The notes under the pieces: generated by a model
The model's database searches: none
What the model saw: the letters and a program-made list of their open reading frames with translations, nothing else
What the model was told of the DNA's origin: nothing
From: Simmondsia chinensis
Taxonomy: Eukaryota > Streptophyta > Magnoliopsida > Caryophyllales > Simmondsiaceae
Direction: 5' to 3'
DNA: 64,000 bases
Assembly (NCBI GenBank): GCA_018398585.1
Contig: JAGTTD010000009.1
Location: 16,125,193 to 16,189,192, forward strand
Position numbers and translations under genes: made by a program
Shown: in pieces, positions 32,867 to 44,720 of the stretch
Layout: each line of letters starts with the position of its first letter
How positions within the stretch are numbered: the stretch's first letter is position 1

Positions 32867-34613
32867 TTACCTAAACGTCTCCAAAATGCCTTCCCACTTC
32901 TTGTCCTTCCCATTTGGATGTGGTGCAACTAAAGCTTGGGGGAAGGGTACTCTAGGTTTATATGACGAGGGAAGATCAGAGACTTTAGGAGTGTAAGAAG
33001 GGCGCGTGATATCATCGGTCTCCTTTTCTCTCTCCTTGCTCTTCTCTTCTTCCTCACCACTCATGGGTACTTCACTTTCAGCACTCACCCCATTGTCAAT
33101 GTCCTTCCCATTTCTCGACACTGTAATGGATTTTGCTTGTTCTTGCTGGGAAGGATAGTTGTCTTGTCTTACACAGTTCCTAGGGTTCTCTACAGCCTGG
33201 CTAGGGAGTGTTCCCTCGTCTCTTCTGCTCAGAGTGTTAGCTAGTTGACCTATTTGGGTTTCTAGCTTTGCAATCGATTGTGTATGGGAGTAGAGGAGTT
33301 GGGAATTAGCTTCTAAACCTTTCAGCATGCTCAAAACCTTCTCTTCAAAATTTGAATTAGAGCTTAAATTAGGAGGCTGAGAGTAGTTGGAAGCATACCC
33401 TTGCTGTTGAAAACCGACAGGCCGGGGCATACCAGATTGTTGAGGTCGTGGGTTCTGTTGTTGTGGCACAAACTGTCCTTCTCCTCTTTGCTTCCTGGAG
33501 AAGTTAGGATGGTTTCTCTAGCCTGGATTGTACATGTTAGAGTATGGGTTGTTTCGTGAGAATCATTAGGCTGCATTGACTTGTTCCTCCGACCACTCCA
33601 CATAAGGTGAAGCAGAGGGGCAGTCATGTGTAGAATGAGAGACACTAGAGGATGAAGAGCAAATACTATGCACATTTGAAACATGAGACACATTTGGTAC
33701 AGTAGAGGGGGCCAGTGTCATCTTAAATGGGGAAGTTAACTGCTCTATGGAAGAGGTAAGAGAGTCTACTTTCTTATCTAAGATGGAGGTGTGAGCAATC
33801 TCATTTACTCCTCTATTTAACCTAGAAGCATTAAGACGTGCATGTGCGGCACATTGTTGTGAATTCTCATTCAAAAGTTCAAACAATTCCCATGCCTCAT
33901 CCTCATTGTTCCTGAGGAATTGACCACCGCATGAGGCATCAACAGTTTGTTGACCCTTCTCATTTAACCCATAATAGAAATTTTGGGCTAGTTGCCATTT
34001 AGGAATAGCATGATGTGGATAAGCTCATAAGAGTTCCCTAAACCTATCCCAACTCTCGTGAAACTCCTCAGTAGGGAGTTGGGCGAAGGTGTTAATGGCT
34101 TTCCTAGAGTGTTAGTCTTACTAATGGGATAGAATTTCTTAAGAAATTCTTGTGGCATTTGAGTCCAAGTACTAATCATCCCACTGGGTAAAGTGCCTAA
34201 CCAATACTTAGCCTTTTCCTTCAAAGAGAAAGGAAAAAGACGAAGTAAGATGGCATCATGACTAATGTTAAGAATCCTGAAGGTTGAACAAACCTCCATG
34301 AAACTGTCCAAGTGTGTGTACGGGTTCTCATTGCCTAAGCCATGGAATAAAGGAACATCTGTATAGTATGTGGCTTAAGCTCAAACTGATGGGCTACGGG
34401 TGGCAACCTAATGCAAGACAGTGAGGCGTATGTAGTGGGAGTAAAATACTCCATGAGCGCACGTGGTTTTTGTTCGCCAGACATTACTAAATACGAGTTA
34501 GCACTAGCGGATTTTGCTCGGTGTTGGGCTCTAAGGTCTTTTAAAGTTCTTTCAATTTCAGGGTCGAATATAGTAAGGTCAAGAGACAAAGAGCGACGAT
34601 CGTGCATGAACAA
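32867..34613 (-). pseudogene. Athila gag, in several frames
   Basis: From the start at 34613: DLTIFDPEIERTLKDLRAQH, LPPVAHQFELKPHTIQM, then 34311-33988 with LRLFPFSLKEKAKYWLGTLP and MPQEFLKKFYPISKTNTLGK, then 33886-33566 with ELLNENSQQCAAHARLNASR, and 33469-32867 with a coiled-coil-like LEANSQLLYSHTQSIAKLET and QIGQLANTLSRRDEGTLPSQ. The order matches Athila gag. Frames shift at about 34330, 33970 and 33560. Confidence 0.85.
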
Positions 34614-34620
34614 TTAACCA

Positions 34621-34978
34621 CACGAAGCAAGTAAATTAAAAATTAAATAAGCAAAACAAATAAAATAGTAAAAACAAATACTAAAAAAATAAACCAAATA
34701 ACATGATACCCTAAAATCTACTTATGCACGAAAATCACAAGAAAAATAATGCTAATAAAAAGAAAATAATTTTTTTTAGAAAAGAGATAATAACAATTAA
34801 AGAGAATTAAAAATTAAATATTCTAAATTAAGAATCAAATTAAGATTTCAAACCCTGGGTTGAAATATAAAATAAATTAATTTAAAATTAAAGAAGAAAT
34901 AGAAAGTTAAAAATCAAAGAAAATCACAAAAATGAAATCACGAATGTTACCTAATCCCCGGCAATGGTGCCAAAATCT
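34621..34978 (-). promoter_or_regulatory. Athila leader and primer-binding site
   Basis: TTTTGGCACCATTGCCGGGG on the minus strand (about 34957-34976), next to the LTR end, is the Athila-type primer region (TTGGCGCCGTTGCCGGGG with one or two changes). The rest of the leader is A-rich and non-coding. Confidence 0.8.
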
Positions 34979-36566
34979 TAATGTGTTTTTCTATGTCTAT
35001 CAAAATTTAATATAAAACACTATCTATTAAGCACACTTAAATTGAAGTGTAAGGAGAGAGGGTGTCGAACCACAGGGACTAAGAGTGCATGGATTTATTC
35101 TATGACCTAAATTGATTAAAGGAAAAGCAATATCCTTGTGCTAATTAATATAGAAAATGACAATTAAACCAAAGTAATCTACTACTAATCGGGAACGTGT
35201 ATTAAATTGGAGCCTAGGGTTTCATATCCATCATCAGTCAATTATTTTTGCATCAACTCTTAAATTGGGATTATTGATTGTCACACGGGTAGGGGTTTAG
35301 GCTACAAGCTTTAACCTACTAAGATAATGTTGTTAGTATTGCATATTGACCCTATCTAACTAATGCATAAGGAAAATAGGCTCTACCTAACGTATTGTTA
35401 ATTATTACGTATTGACCCTATCTAACTAAAGCATAGGGAAGATAGGCTTTAATTAATAATTCAGTTAATACTACTGCTTGATTAATTAATCCTAAGGCTA
35501 AAAGCACAAAGAATTAATTTATAAATATCAATGTCAACAATTAAAGGTTACAAACTCAATAATCATATCAATTGAATAAACAATAAAAATATAATACTTC
35601 AAAGTATTTATCTCAACTAAGCAATTCATGTAAACAATCAACTTAACCCGAATTAAACGTAAACAAAAGTAAAGGCTAAGATTTCATCCAACCCCAGAGA
35701 GCAAGTTAGCTCTCCATCAAGGATGATCCGGTGACGGAGGAGATGAACGAACTCATGTCGGTCTTCACGCCAATTTCGCTCTCATTCCAATTCAACGAAA
35801 AAGAAACAAGAATAAAAATATGAAAGAGAGAGAGAGAGAGAGAGCTGAGAGGAGAGAGAGAAAACAGGGGCCGTCCAGAACCAGCGAGAGTAGAACCCCA
35901 AAATCGAACTTATATCCCCTCCTCCCAAACCAATTTTCCCTTTCGTCGAACCCTATGTGTATTGGTGTGGGCCTGGCCCTGAGATGAAACGTTTGGGCTG
36001 TGACGGGCTGAGGTCGCTGATGGTGGTGTCGTGGGCCAGAGGTCGAATCAGGCCGGAGTTTAGGCGAAGGTGATGCTGATGACAATGTGGGTTGGGCTGT
36101 GGGTGGTGGTCGATCTGGGCTGGAGTTGGGCCGAAGGTGATGCTTCGTGTGTTAGGCCACTGGGATGATGATGATGCGGTGAAGTTGGGCTAGAGTTTGG
36201 GGCTGGAGGTGATGCTGGTGACGACGTGGGCTGGGCCGAGCTTGTTTGGCTGGCTGGCCTGGGCCTGCGTTTGGGGCTGGAGGAGGAGCTGGGCCGGGGA
36301 TGGAGCGGGCCGAGCTTTGGGTTGAAGATGATGAGTAGTGCAGGTGCGGGTCGAGCTTATACATTGTTTTACCGAATTTCGATTGATTTGATTTAATTGT
36401 TTGACGTCGAGTTTATCTTATTTGCATCCAAATTTGACAATTTTCGTAACTTTAATTTCGAACCTGTTAAACATAAAAATTGCCAAAATGAGTGTAGAAC
36501 TATAATTAAATAGGTGCAAAATAATTAAAATAATAATTAAAAGATGCGTAAATACGAGACGCATTA
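34979..36566 (-). repeat. Athila 5' LTR
   Basis: 1588 bp, matching 28839-30422 throughout, including the GC-rich block (35940-36345). The right end ...ACGAGACGCATTA is followed directly by the GTCCT target copy. A (GA)n microsatellite lies at 35826-35846. Confidence 0.88.
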
Positions 36567-36990
36567 GTCCTGAGGGTTTTTTCTTCAAGGATTTGTTGAA
36601 GAGCTGTAGTTCATTGGGCAGGGGGGGGGGGGGGGGTTTGTATTTCGCTTGGTATAGAATGGCGAGCAAGATACCCCTGGTTCTCGGACCCACGAATTTG
36701 GGCTGTCGTTTGTCTGAATCATGGTACTGGGAAGTGGTCCCTATCGGGTCCTCGGGGGAACGGGCATCTAGGGCCGAGATGCCTCCTCGGAGTCGAGGCG
36801 CGTGCTTTGTTGAGGTGTTATTGCAATACTTTTCGGGGGCTGGAATGTTCCTTGTTGGCCTGATGCCCATCTCTCCTCGGCTATAGTTAGAGTTCCGAAA
36901 TCGTCCTCCAGAGGTGCATCACGGTCCAAGATGCACTTGTGTCCTAGTGGCCATGTGTCACTTGTTCGGATGCTATTTTCTTGGGAGTTA
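36567..36990 (-). repeat. Tat-like LTR, second part
   Basis: Continuation of the LTR cut at 28838. It contains GGACCCACGAATTTGGGCTG, TCGGGGGAACGGGCATC and other phrases echoing 38860-39150 (CCGGGGCAAGATATCGTTGG, CAGGGGAAGTGGGTATC). A 16-G run lies at 36621-36636. The outer boundary is not clear. Confidence 0.55.
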
Positions 36991-37600
36991 TCAATAAGTT
37001 ACACGTGTAAATCTTTTTTTCCCCCTTCTTGAATGCTATGGGCATTCAGATTGTGTTCCGCTGGGTAATGTTCTCTAGTTTTGATATTGAATTATGAATA
37101 TGTTTTGTGAACGTAGAAGCCAATTATATATCTGTATTTGTCATATTGTTATCACCCGCCACCACATGCACCGCCAGTGATGGCAGCACGTTGACCACCT
37201 CGCCGACAAAGAGGTGGTGGCTCCCTTGAGGCTATGCAAACCTTATGTTGGAATTCGGCGGTGGCAGGGATTGGGCCAAGCATTGGCCGATCTTCGGTAG
37301 TTGATCTGAACTAGAGTGACCCTGATTCTTTCTGGCCCTCGTACACCCATGTCGTAGATCCGTTCTCGTCAATGTCAAAATAAAACTGTGACGAACCGCA
37401 TTGATGAAATGCTTGACGGCCACAGGGGTTGTAAAGTGTTCGTGCTGGCAACATAAGATCCTTCGCAGTGGTGGCCGCCAGGGTGAAAGCGAGCCACCAA
37501 ATTCCTTGTGTTGGCGCAGGAATCAGATGGTTGGGTAACCGTCTATCACGAAGTGCATGACGTGCTGCTGGTATTTTCGCGTGGGTGGTTGCTAATTAGG

Positions 37601-37659
<59 letters not shown>

Positions 37660-38590
37660 TTATTTATTTATTTTTAAAAATAAAAAATAAAAGCTTCTTA
37701 AAAGGGATGTGGGCTGTGGGGCCGGCTTCTCGACTGGGGTTTTTCAATACAACTCATGAGAAGGTCCCAATAGTCCTTTATTAAATAAGGCTGGGCAATA
37801 TGACCCATAATTTGTTCTGAGCCTAATGGCCCAATTTAAACTTTTTCTTTAAAAATAAAGAAAGGATGAATAAAAAAATTATTATTTAGGTCATAAATTT
37901 CTTGTTGTTTATTTTGAGTAAATATTTTTCTTGTAGCCTAATATGAATGTTGCTCATTTATTTGTGTAATATAGTGACTTATGTAGTCAAAGATGAGACA
38001 TTAAATTTATTATTGAATATATTTCATTAAAGTGAAATAGATTTGTTTCATACTTGCATTAAATCAATTGATATTGACCTTTGCAATCGAGTATGAGCAA
38101 TTAAATTAATCAATTGGTATCTCGGTTCAAATTAAAAAAAAGAAAAAAAAGCCTATGTTCCTTCATTGAATAGAAGCAATTGTTAATAACTTTAGTAGTC
38201 ATATGTGATTTGTTGGATTAACTAATTGATTATTGATTACCTAAATTAGTTAAATAGATTTGTTCCATAAAGAAAGAAATTTGTTCTGGTTATCTAATTG
38301 AAATAACTTGTTTTTGACTTTTGTTGTCAAACATGAGTTTCAAATTTAAAAATTATTGATTGACCTAATAAACAAATTTTCATTTTATAAAGAAATAGAT
38401 TTGTTCTTTCTTTTCGGAAAATGATTTTGTTCATTTTCTTGAGCTAAAATAAGTTGTTAATGATTTTTGTGGTCGTAACATATATTGACTTTTGTGACAT
38501 TAGTGGTTAAACTGAAATTAATTGCTATTGACTTTTGTAGTCATAACACTAGTTGTTAAAGTGAAAATAAATTACTATTGACTTTTGTGA
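36991..38590. other. No gene identified; spacer with a (TA)n tract
   Basis: A GC-richer patch at 37150-37590 has short frames on both strands (for example VLAQESDGWVTVYHEVH from about 37506, plus strand) that I cannot assign. A (TA)n run follows at 37604-37655. The rest (37680-38590) is AT-rich with recurring TATTGACTTTTGTGGTC-like phrases (38041-38590), a degenerate tandem pattern. Confidence 0.5.
37604..37655. repeat. (TA)n microsatellite, about 26 units
   Basis: Uninterrupted alternating TA followed by a TTTA run. Confidence 0.97.
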
Positions 38591-38591
38591 T

Positions 38592-39190
38592 TGTTTTGGT
38601 ATAGTAATTCGGGGTTGTTTAATGGAGGGCGAATAATCAGGCCCCTTTATCTTTTATTAAGTTTTTTTTATGAGACTACAAGAGAAAAGGAAAAAAAAAA
38701 AAAAAAACGAGGGGCACATTTGCTCTGAGGGTCCTTCAAATGAGAGTGAAGGGATAGCAGTGAGCTTATCCTTTCTTGAGGGGTCTGAACCCTATTTATA
38801 GAGATGTTTCCCTGAAAAGCTGTGCCTTGTATGAAGAGGTGTATCTTGCGTAGTGTAGAACCGGGGCAAGATATCGTTGGCCGTTGGGCCTATGGCCTTG
38901 GGTCATCATCTATCCGACTCATGGAGCCGGGGATGGTTGCTGGCGGACCTCAGGGGAAGTGGGTATCTCATGCGAGAGTTGAATTAAGCGTTGCGTTGGG
39001 GTGCCGTCTTGAGGCCCTTCGGGTACAGTGCTTCGGGTTGTCTTCGGCCCGAGTCAAGATGCCAGGTCGTGGTTGTTGTTCGGCCGACTCCCGGGGCAGA
39101 AGGAGTCTCGGACCGAGGTGCTCCCTCGGGTCCAGGGTTCGTGCTCCGTTAGGTCGTGAGTGCAGGACAACTCGAGGGTATTTACAGTAA
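38592..39190 (-). repeat. Solo or fragmentary LTR related to the Tat-like LTR
   Basis: It starts TGTTTTGGTATAGTAATTCG and has GAGGGTCCTTCAAATGAGAGTGAAGGGATAGCAGTGAGC, matching 28637 onward by order and wording. TATTTATAG near 38793 could be a TATA box. No internal element sequence adjoins it on either side, and the right end near 39190 is only approximate. It is a different copy, not the partner of the split LTR. Confidence 0.6.
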
Positions 39191-40180
39191 TGAGTCTAAT
39201 GACAACAAGCAAGATCTTATCTGATGCAGCACGAAGATAAAAAATAAGAGAAACAAAAGGTTCAACAGTATTCCTTAAATCTTTATTATGAAAATAATAA
39301 AAAAACAATGGGGAATAAGTTCAATCTTTATTCTCACAACCCGAGAATAAAAGAAAACGCTAAAATAGAGAGAAAATTCTAAAAACTATTGAATTAACTA
39401 AATCCTAGACTTTCTTTTGTTTAAATAGAGGAACTAATTCAACTACACTAAAAGACTTAAAATTATTAGTTAAATACAAAACAACTTTTAATGATTTAAA
39501 CAACTAATAATTATTTCGTAATGTAATCTAAGCTAAAGTCTCCTAATTGATGTTAGTTTTCCCAATCCGGTTCACTCTTTTGCGTCCCTCCCCTCTATCT
39601 GCGGCTCTTCCATCTAGCCAAGTAACCCATCTCTCCAAGAACCCGATCCCTCAAGATGCGGGATACATCATCCTCTCCGACCTGGAGAGAATTCGCCTTT
39701 AAATTCAATCGCTTTTTCATTAAGGTGGTTGACAATGACAACGGAGAAAATCTAGGAGATATATTTTGGGTCATGGTGGAGCACGTTGATGTGGCCTTGT
39801 ATTAGTAGGTGCTCGTGATGGATGATAGGCAAGGTTGGTGTTCACGGAATTATCAATGGTGGTGGTGGGGATTGGATCTCAATATCCTTAAGTATCTCCT
39901 CATCTTAGATGGCCTCATCGCACATGGTATGTGTCTCTTCATAATCAATTCCTGGCCTCTGAGAAGTCGTGCTTTATATCTGACCACTTCTTTTGTTATA
40001 TTTCTTTTTCGTACAAATACCTACTTCTAGCCTACGGGTTTCGTGCTTTCAGGCGTTTGGACTACAGGTCCAAATACTACATGTTTTGTAAGTGAATTTA
40101 ATTCTGCCTGTAATAGCATAGCATAGTTTTATTTCGATTCCATCGTATGCAAGTAATAGCATAGTTTATCGAGATTTCCT
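39191..40180. other. No gene identified
   Basis: The first 350 bp are AT-rich without coding potential. A less AT-rich stretch at 39560-40050 has only short frames with no recognisable motif. Confidence 0.45.
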
Positions 40181-40183
40181 CAT

Positions 40184-40900
40184 TCACGATATTTTCATCA
40201 AGTTCACAATTTTCATGTACTTGATATCCTCAAGGAGCCATTTAGTCCTCCGTATCGTTTTCTTGGATTTGCATTTGTACCTCCTCAGGGGTTTTCTCTT
40301 TAGGAGTTTTAATAGAGAGCCAACTTGTTCATTTTGCTCTCTTTTCTTTCTTCGATTCTTATCTTTAGAACCAACAAGTCTACCATACTTCTGGCATATA
40401 GTAGACGTATTTGCCAATGTTTTAGAAGACTGCTCATTTAGAATATCAATTCGAACAGGAGCATTCAGGTGACTTGGTCACTCTTTTTGTATCAACGAAT
40501 CCATCTGGTAATTGGTTTGAAATATTTTATAAACGGATAACTTTCTGAACTTTCAATTCACATTGATTTGTATATTGATCAAAATGTGAGGTTGATGATG
40601 CATTCCACATAATTTCACGGTTTTTCAGCTTTAATTTTTCTCCACCTAATTCTGGGAACATTATTTTGTAAAATTTACAAGCTACAAACCGTGCAGTAAA
40701 AATATCTCCGGTCAATAGTTCAAGACATTTTATAATTGACAAAGATTCAAACCCAACATAAATTCACAGTCTCCTTTGAGGACCCATCTTTGTGTGCTGG
40801 GGTGAAGCAATTGGAACATACAAAGCGCAACCAAAAATTCATAGATGGGATATATTTAGTTCTTGACCAGAAACAAGTTGCAATGGGGAGTATTTAGATA
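40184..40900 (-). pseudogene. Copia integrase C-terminal part and linker
   Basis: Pieces include SPQHTKMGPQRRL (the conserved integrase C-terminal PxxQ(R/H)TKMGPQR motif) and a 71-codon frame (40742-40527) with IKCLELLTGDIFTARFVACK and MFPELGGEKLKLKNREIMWN. The linker has KYGRLVGSKDKNRRKKREQN, close to the GRPxGSKDKNPRKRK motif of this copia group, and a lysine/arginine-rich tail. Confidence 0.75.
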
Positions 40901-40951
40901 AGCAGTTGGCCTAGCATGAATTAGTGCTGCAGCATGTAATATAGCGTGCCC

Positions 40952-41968
40952 TCACGCAAAACTAGACAACTTTGTTTTCGTGATTAGTGGTCTAGCAATT
41001 AGTTGCAGACGTTCTGCAAGGCCATTTTGTGTATGCTGGTAAGCAATAGGGTGATTAATTATAATCCCAATTGACATACAATAGTCATTAAAAGCTTGGG
41101 ATGTAAATTCTCCTACATTATCAAGGCGGATCCTTTTGATCGTGTAATCCAAAAATTTAGCTCGTAATCAGATTATTTATGCAAGGAATCTTGCAAATGC
41201 CACATTGCGAGTAGATAATAGACAGACATGTGACCAACGTGTTGGGACATCTATCAACACTATAAAATATCGAAATGGTCCACATGATAGAATAATAGGC
41301 CCACATATGTCTCCTTGTATTCTTTCCAAAAATTTAACAGATTCAACCCCAATTTTAGTTGGAGATGGCCTAGTAATCATTTTGCATTGAGCACAAGCAG
41401 CACATGAAATTTCATCAGGTGAAAGAATCTTCTAGTTCTTTAATGAGTGCCCATGGGAACTTTCAATCATTTTCTTATCATCTTTGCTCCTGGATGGCCC
41501 AAATGGTCATGCAATAAGGTGAACGTTCTACAATCAGTTAACTTATAGTTAACCACTGTATTTGAATCAATCGGGTTAATATAAGTATAATATAATCTAG
41601 AAGAAAGTGCTGATAATTTTTTTCATTATTTTTCTTCTTCTTGAGGTAAGCGATATAATATCAAGACATTCTTTATCACTCTCATTTGTTGTCTCAATAT
41701 GATGACCATTGCAACGAATATCTCAAAAACTGATCAAATTTCTTTGTGATCTACTAGAAAATAGGGCATCTCATATGTTTAGTTTTGTTCCTCCAGGAAA
41801 CATAAAATGTGCTCTTCCGGACCCTTTAACTAAATTTGAGACACCCGATATTGTATTAATATTTGCTTCAGCTAATCGTAGCTCATAAAAATACATTTTG
41901 CTTTTGAGGATAGTGTGTATCGTTGCACTATCTGCTAGACATAAATCTCCATTTTTGACGAAATCCAT
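40952..41968 (-). pseudogene. Copia protease and integrase core
   Basis: DLCLADSATIHTILKSKMYF corresponds to the protease active-site region (DSATTHTIL in this group) and INTISGVSNLVKGSGRAHFM follows. The integrase core has IQGDICGP, then IRLDNVGEFTSQAFNDYCMS and HTQNGLAERLQLIARPLITK, which supply the D, D and E residues. VLIDVPTRWSHVCLLSTRN lies between. The frames are broken near 41380 and 41160. Confidence 0.8.
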
Positions 41969-42463
41969 GTTTCTATAAAATACATGTGTATTAGAGGAAC
42001 TATATTTATGTTATCAATTAATAAAATTACAAAAGTATAATGAATAAAGTGTTTCAAAATGACTTTAATATAATAATGCTTTTGAATTTTAGATTATAAA
42101 TATAGTTCATCAAGCCTAATTTTATTAAAAATAACTCATTAGAATGAAATATCAAAAACATAATATTTTATTAAATTACACATACCAAAATGATATTATT
42201 TTATCAAAAGTAAGACAAACTTTAGTACAAAAGACATAATTGAAAACATAAAACCTTCAGTCCAGTTTAACACTTCCATCGCCTATCAAATGATGAACTC
42301 TCCCACTAGCATCCTCAAAGAAATCAAAAACATTAAGATGCGTCACATTTATTGGAGAATAATCTTTAGTAAAATTTGTTTATGCAATTTTGCCTTTCTC
42401 TTTTAACCATGCTTGATAGAGATTCACTAGATGTTCGTCGTACAACAGGTATGCAATCAGTGA

Positions 42464-42885
42464 CCTTTCATACCATAGTGATAGCACTTAGTTTCTCTTC
42501 ATTGTTGCCGGACTTCTTAAACTTTGGTCCATTTTCATTACCATGATGCCAGTTACTATGGCCACGGCTATAACCACATCCATGGCCACGACTGTGTCCA
42601 CGACCATGGCCAGGTCCGCGACAATGGCCACGTCCGCGACCATGGCCACGTCCGCAACCACGACCACTGCCGCGACTATTTGTATCATTTTCGTGGGATG
42701 TAGAATTCACTTTAGGGAAAGGCTCTGACCCAATTGGTCATGACTGATAATTTTTCATTAATAATTCATTGTTTTGTTCAGCAACAAGAAGACATAAAAT
42801 TAACTCTAAGTACTTTTGGAAATTTTTCTCTCGATATTGTTGCTGCAGGAGCATATTCGCAGTCTTGAAACATTCACACAAAAGC
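42464..42885 (-). pseudogene. Copia gag C-terminal part with RGRG-rich stretch
   Basis: ANMLLQQQYREKNFQKYLEL, LLVAEQNNELLMKNYQS and, after a stop, GSEPFPKVNSTSHE precede an arginine/glycine/histidine repeat (GRGCGRGHGRGRGHCRGPGH) and WHHGNENGPKFKKSGNNEEK. The RG-rich stretch replaces or precedes the zinc knuckle in this group. Similarity to gag stops at about 42885, just before the tRNA-like sequence. Confidence 0.8.
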
Positions 42886-42911
42886 CCAGGCAAAAAAAAT
42901 AAAATGAGAAA

Positions 42912-42984
42912 CGACCCCACTGGGGATCTAACCCAGAATTTATGGCTTCGTAGACCAGCGACTTATCCATTGGGCCATCGAGGC
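42912..42984 (-). tRNA. Degenerate tRNA-Arg (ACG) or tRNA-derived repeat
   Basis: The minus strand reads GCCTCGA TGGCCCAATGGATAAG, the anticodon loop CTACGAA (anticodon ACG) and CTGGG TTAGATC CCCAG. The D arm and T stem match plant tRNA-Arg(ACG), but the acceptor stem has two mismatches (C-T and G-G), the anticodon stem is weakened, and the T loop is TTAGATC instead of TTCGATC, which damages the B box. I therefore call it a pseudogene or a SINE head, not a working gene. Confidence 0.6.
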
Positions 42985-43047
42985 TCCTTTTGATTCTTCT
43001 TTACCTATTTCTATATTTGTTTATTTTCCCATAATCAAAGTATTGTT

Positions 43048-43170
43048 TAACAACAACAACAATCCCAGTGCCTCAAGGGCTCGCGCAAAAGCTGGGTCTG
43101 GGGGAGTAGATGTACGTAGCCTTCCCCCTTCAGGGTGTCAACCTGAAGAGAGGCTGTTTCCGAGGACCCC
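43048..43170 (+). repeat. TS-SINE-like repeat, full copy
   Basis: CAACAACAACAATCCCAGTG, then CTGGGTCTGGGGGAGTAGATG, TACGTAGCCTTCCCCCTTCAG and AGAGGCTGTTTCCGAGG. It is the same repeat as 2846-2985 in opposite orientation and the best-kept of the three copies. Confidence 0.7.
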
Positions 43171-43189
43171 TTCATGGAGTAGAGTCTTC

Positions 43190-44630
43190 TTTACCTATTT
43201 CTTTAACGTATTGTTTAAAATACTTACAAAATATTTAGAATTTTAAAATATGTTTAAATTATTTTAAATGCAATTCCAAAATTTTAGTATTTTTGTCTTT
43301 TATAAACGTCACATCAGCAAGACCTAATATACGTTATCGGCATTACATTAACGTGTGATATTGAAAAAATAAAAAAATTTAGACAGCTTTTTAAAACCGT
43401 ACCTAAATTTTAAGTGATTTTTTGTTAAAAAAAAAATCTAATATTCATAAAGAAATTTGAATTATCTCCCAAGTAAATGCTAATATGACACATAAGTTTA
43501 AAAATAAATGCATCAAGCCTTATCATTTTTTGGTAAAGATTTATTGAATTCCAGTGTTGAATATTAAGTGTTAAAATTTTCAAATCTTAGCACATTAAAC
43601 ATTTTTAAGAACTTCAATTTTTAAGTAATAAAAATCTATCCAACAAAAATTTTTCCGATCTTTTAGTTTGTGTTATTTGAAAATTCTTACCTAAATACAG
43701 GTATCCATCGAACGTCTTGACCTACATTTTTATGATTTTCACAATTTGAAAAACTTTGACATTTCTGTAGAGATCAATATATAAATCTAGTGAGTTACTT
43801 TATCTGAAGTCAATGAATTTCAAAGTGAACAACACCGGTGAAATTTGACACTAACCTAACCATTGACATCACTTTTTTCACAGAAACAAAAAAAAAAAAT
43901 ATTCGCTCCACCGGGAAAAGCTAAATAAAATTTTTATATGATGGCATTAGGGTAATGTCATTGTCAGAACAAAAATGTTAATGCCAAAATAACTATCATT
44001 ATCAAGCAATAACATTTTCCCCAAGGTCTAAAAATTTTATTACTCAACTACCTTAAATCGAAAATTAGTAGACTTTATTCAAAAAATGCAATGTATAAAA
44101 TAGTATCTAACGATATATAAGAGTCCTCCTCTAGAATTCAGTACTGTTTGCTAGAATATGCTAACATGCCACACAATTGTGTAGCTACCATCCGGCAATT
44201 TTTGTCGTAATCAAGTGAATCTTCATGAAAATGCTAATGTGATATATTGTCATAATCATACATTTGAACATTTTCTCACAAGATATCCATTAAAATTCAA
44301 AAAAAATTTCACTGAATCCTAGTCAAGTACCCAAGTGAGAATATTTTTCAAATATGAGACTATCTCAATGCATATAGTACAATATCATGATACCTAAATA
44401 ATTAAGTGAAATTGGAATATTTAAATTGTATATATTTTAATGTCTTTTTATGGACAATCACCTTCAAAAGTTGTCATTTTTTTCACTTAACCACCACAAG
44501 CGTTTAATTTTTTAGAAACCACCTTCAAAAGTCATTTTTTTAACCAACCAAAAAAAATTAACGCTATTGGTTTTTCATTGAGGTTAAATGTGTAATTTAC
44601 ATTTTCTTATACAGAAAGGGGAACCAAACA
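43190..44630. other. No gene seen; AT-rich spacer
   Basis: No credible exon, LTR or tail. AT content is high, with many TTTAAAATTT-type stretches. Confidence 0.5.
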
Positions 44631-44720
44631 CATTGGTGTGAGCTTACCTGGTAAAGTAATGTACCCTTAAATGCTCTCTATGTACAGGTTCAAATCGCAC
44701 TACATGCTTGCGTGTATAGA
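44630..44720 (+). repeat. Second tRNA-like repeat head
   Basis: TGAGCTTACCTGGTAAAG (from 44639) resembles a tRNA A box with D arm, and GGTTCAAATC (44687-44696) a B box, about 34 bp apart. The rest of a cloverleaf is missing. It may be the head of a SINE; no poly-A tail or flanking duplication is obvious. Confidence 0.45.

Larger units (their letters stand above)
28839..36566 (-). mobile_element. Complete Athila-like Ty3/gypsy element, RT core and integrase missing
   Basis: LTRs at 28839-30422 and 34979-36566 (about 1.59 kb each) flank a 4.5-kb interior on the minus strand. GTCCT occurs at 28834-28838 and 36567-36571, the target-site duplication, so the whole insertion is bounded. The interior holds an Athila primer site, gag, protease and the tail of RT, then a long non-coding 3' region. 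LTRs differ by about 10% over the first 285 bp compared by eye, so this insertion is older than the copia at 11.8 kb. Without RT core and integrase it is non-autonomous. Confidence 0.9.
40184..42885 (-). mobile_element. Truncated Ty1/copia element (gag to integrase-RT linker)
   Basis: On the minus strand, gag remains (42880-42464), protease-like and GAG-pre-integrase pieces (41968-41400), integrase core (41380-40952) and the linker (40900-40184) are recognisable. The RT domain, RNase H and both LTRs are missing. Many stops and shifts indicate an old insertion. About 500 bp (41970-42460) between gag and protease is AT-rich and unassigned. Confidence 0.8.

Noticed and set aside
37508..37690. 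Frame ending in an Ile-Tyr repeat
   Set aside because: The second half is only the (TA)n microsatellite read as protein.
39054..39308. Minus-strand 84-codon frame in the 38.6-kb LTR
   Set aside because: Lies across an LTR edge, no motif, and composition follows the LTR.
42543..42728. Plus-strand Ala/Thr-rich frame
   Set aside because: Antisense of the RGRG-rich gag stretch.
42912..42984. Working tRNA-Arg gene
   Set aside because: Acceptor-stem mismatches and a changed T loop/B box make function unlikely; kept as a degenerate tRNA-like feature.
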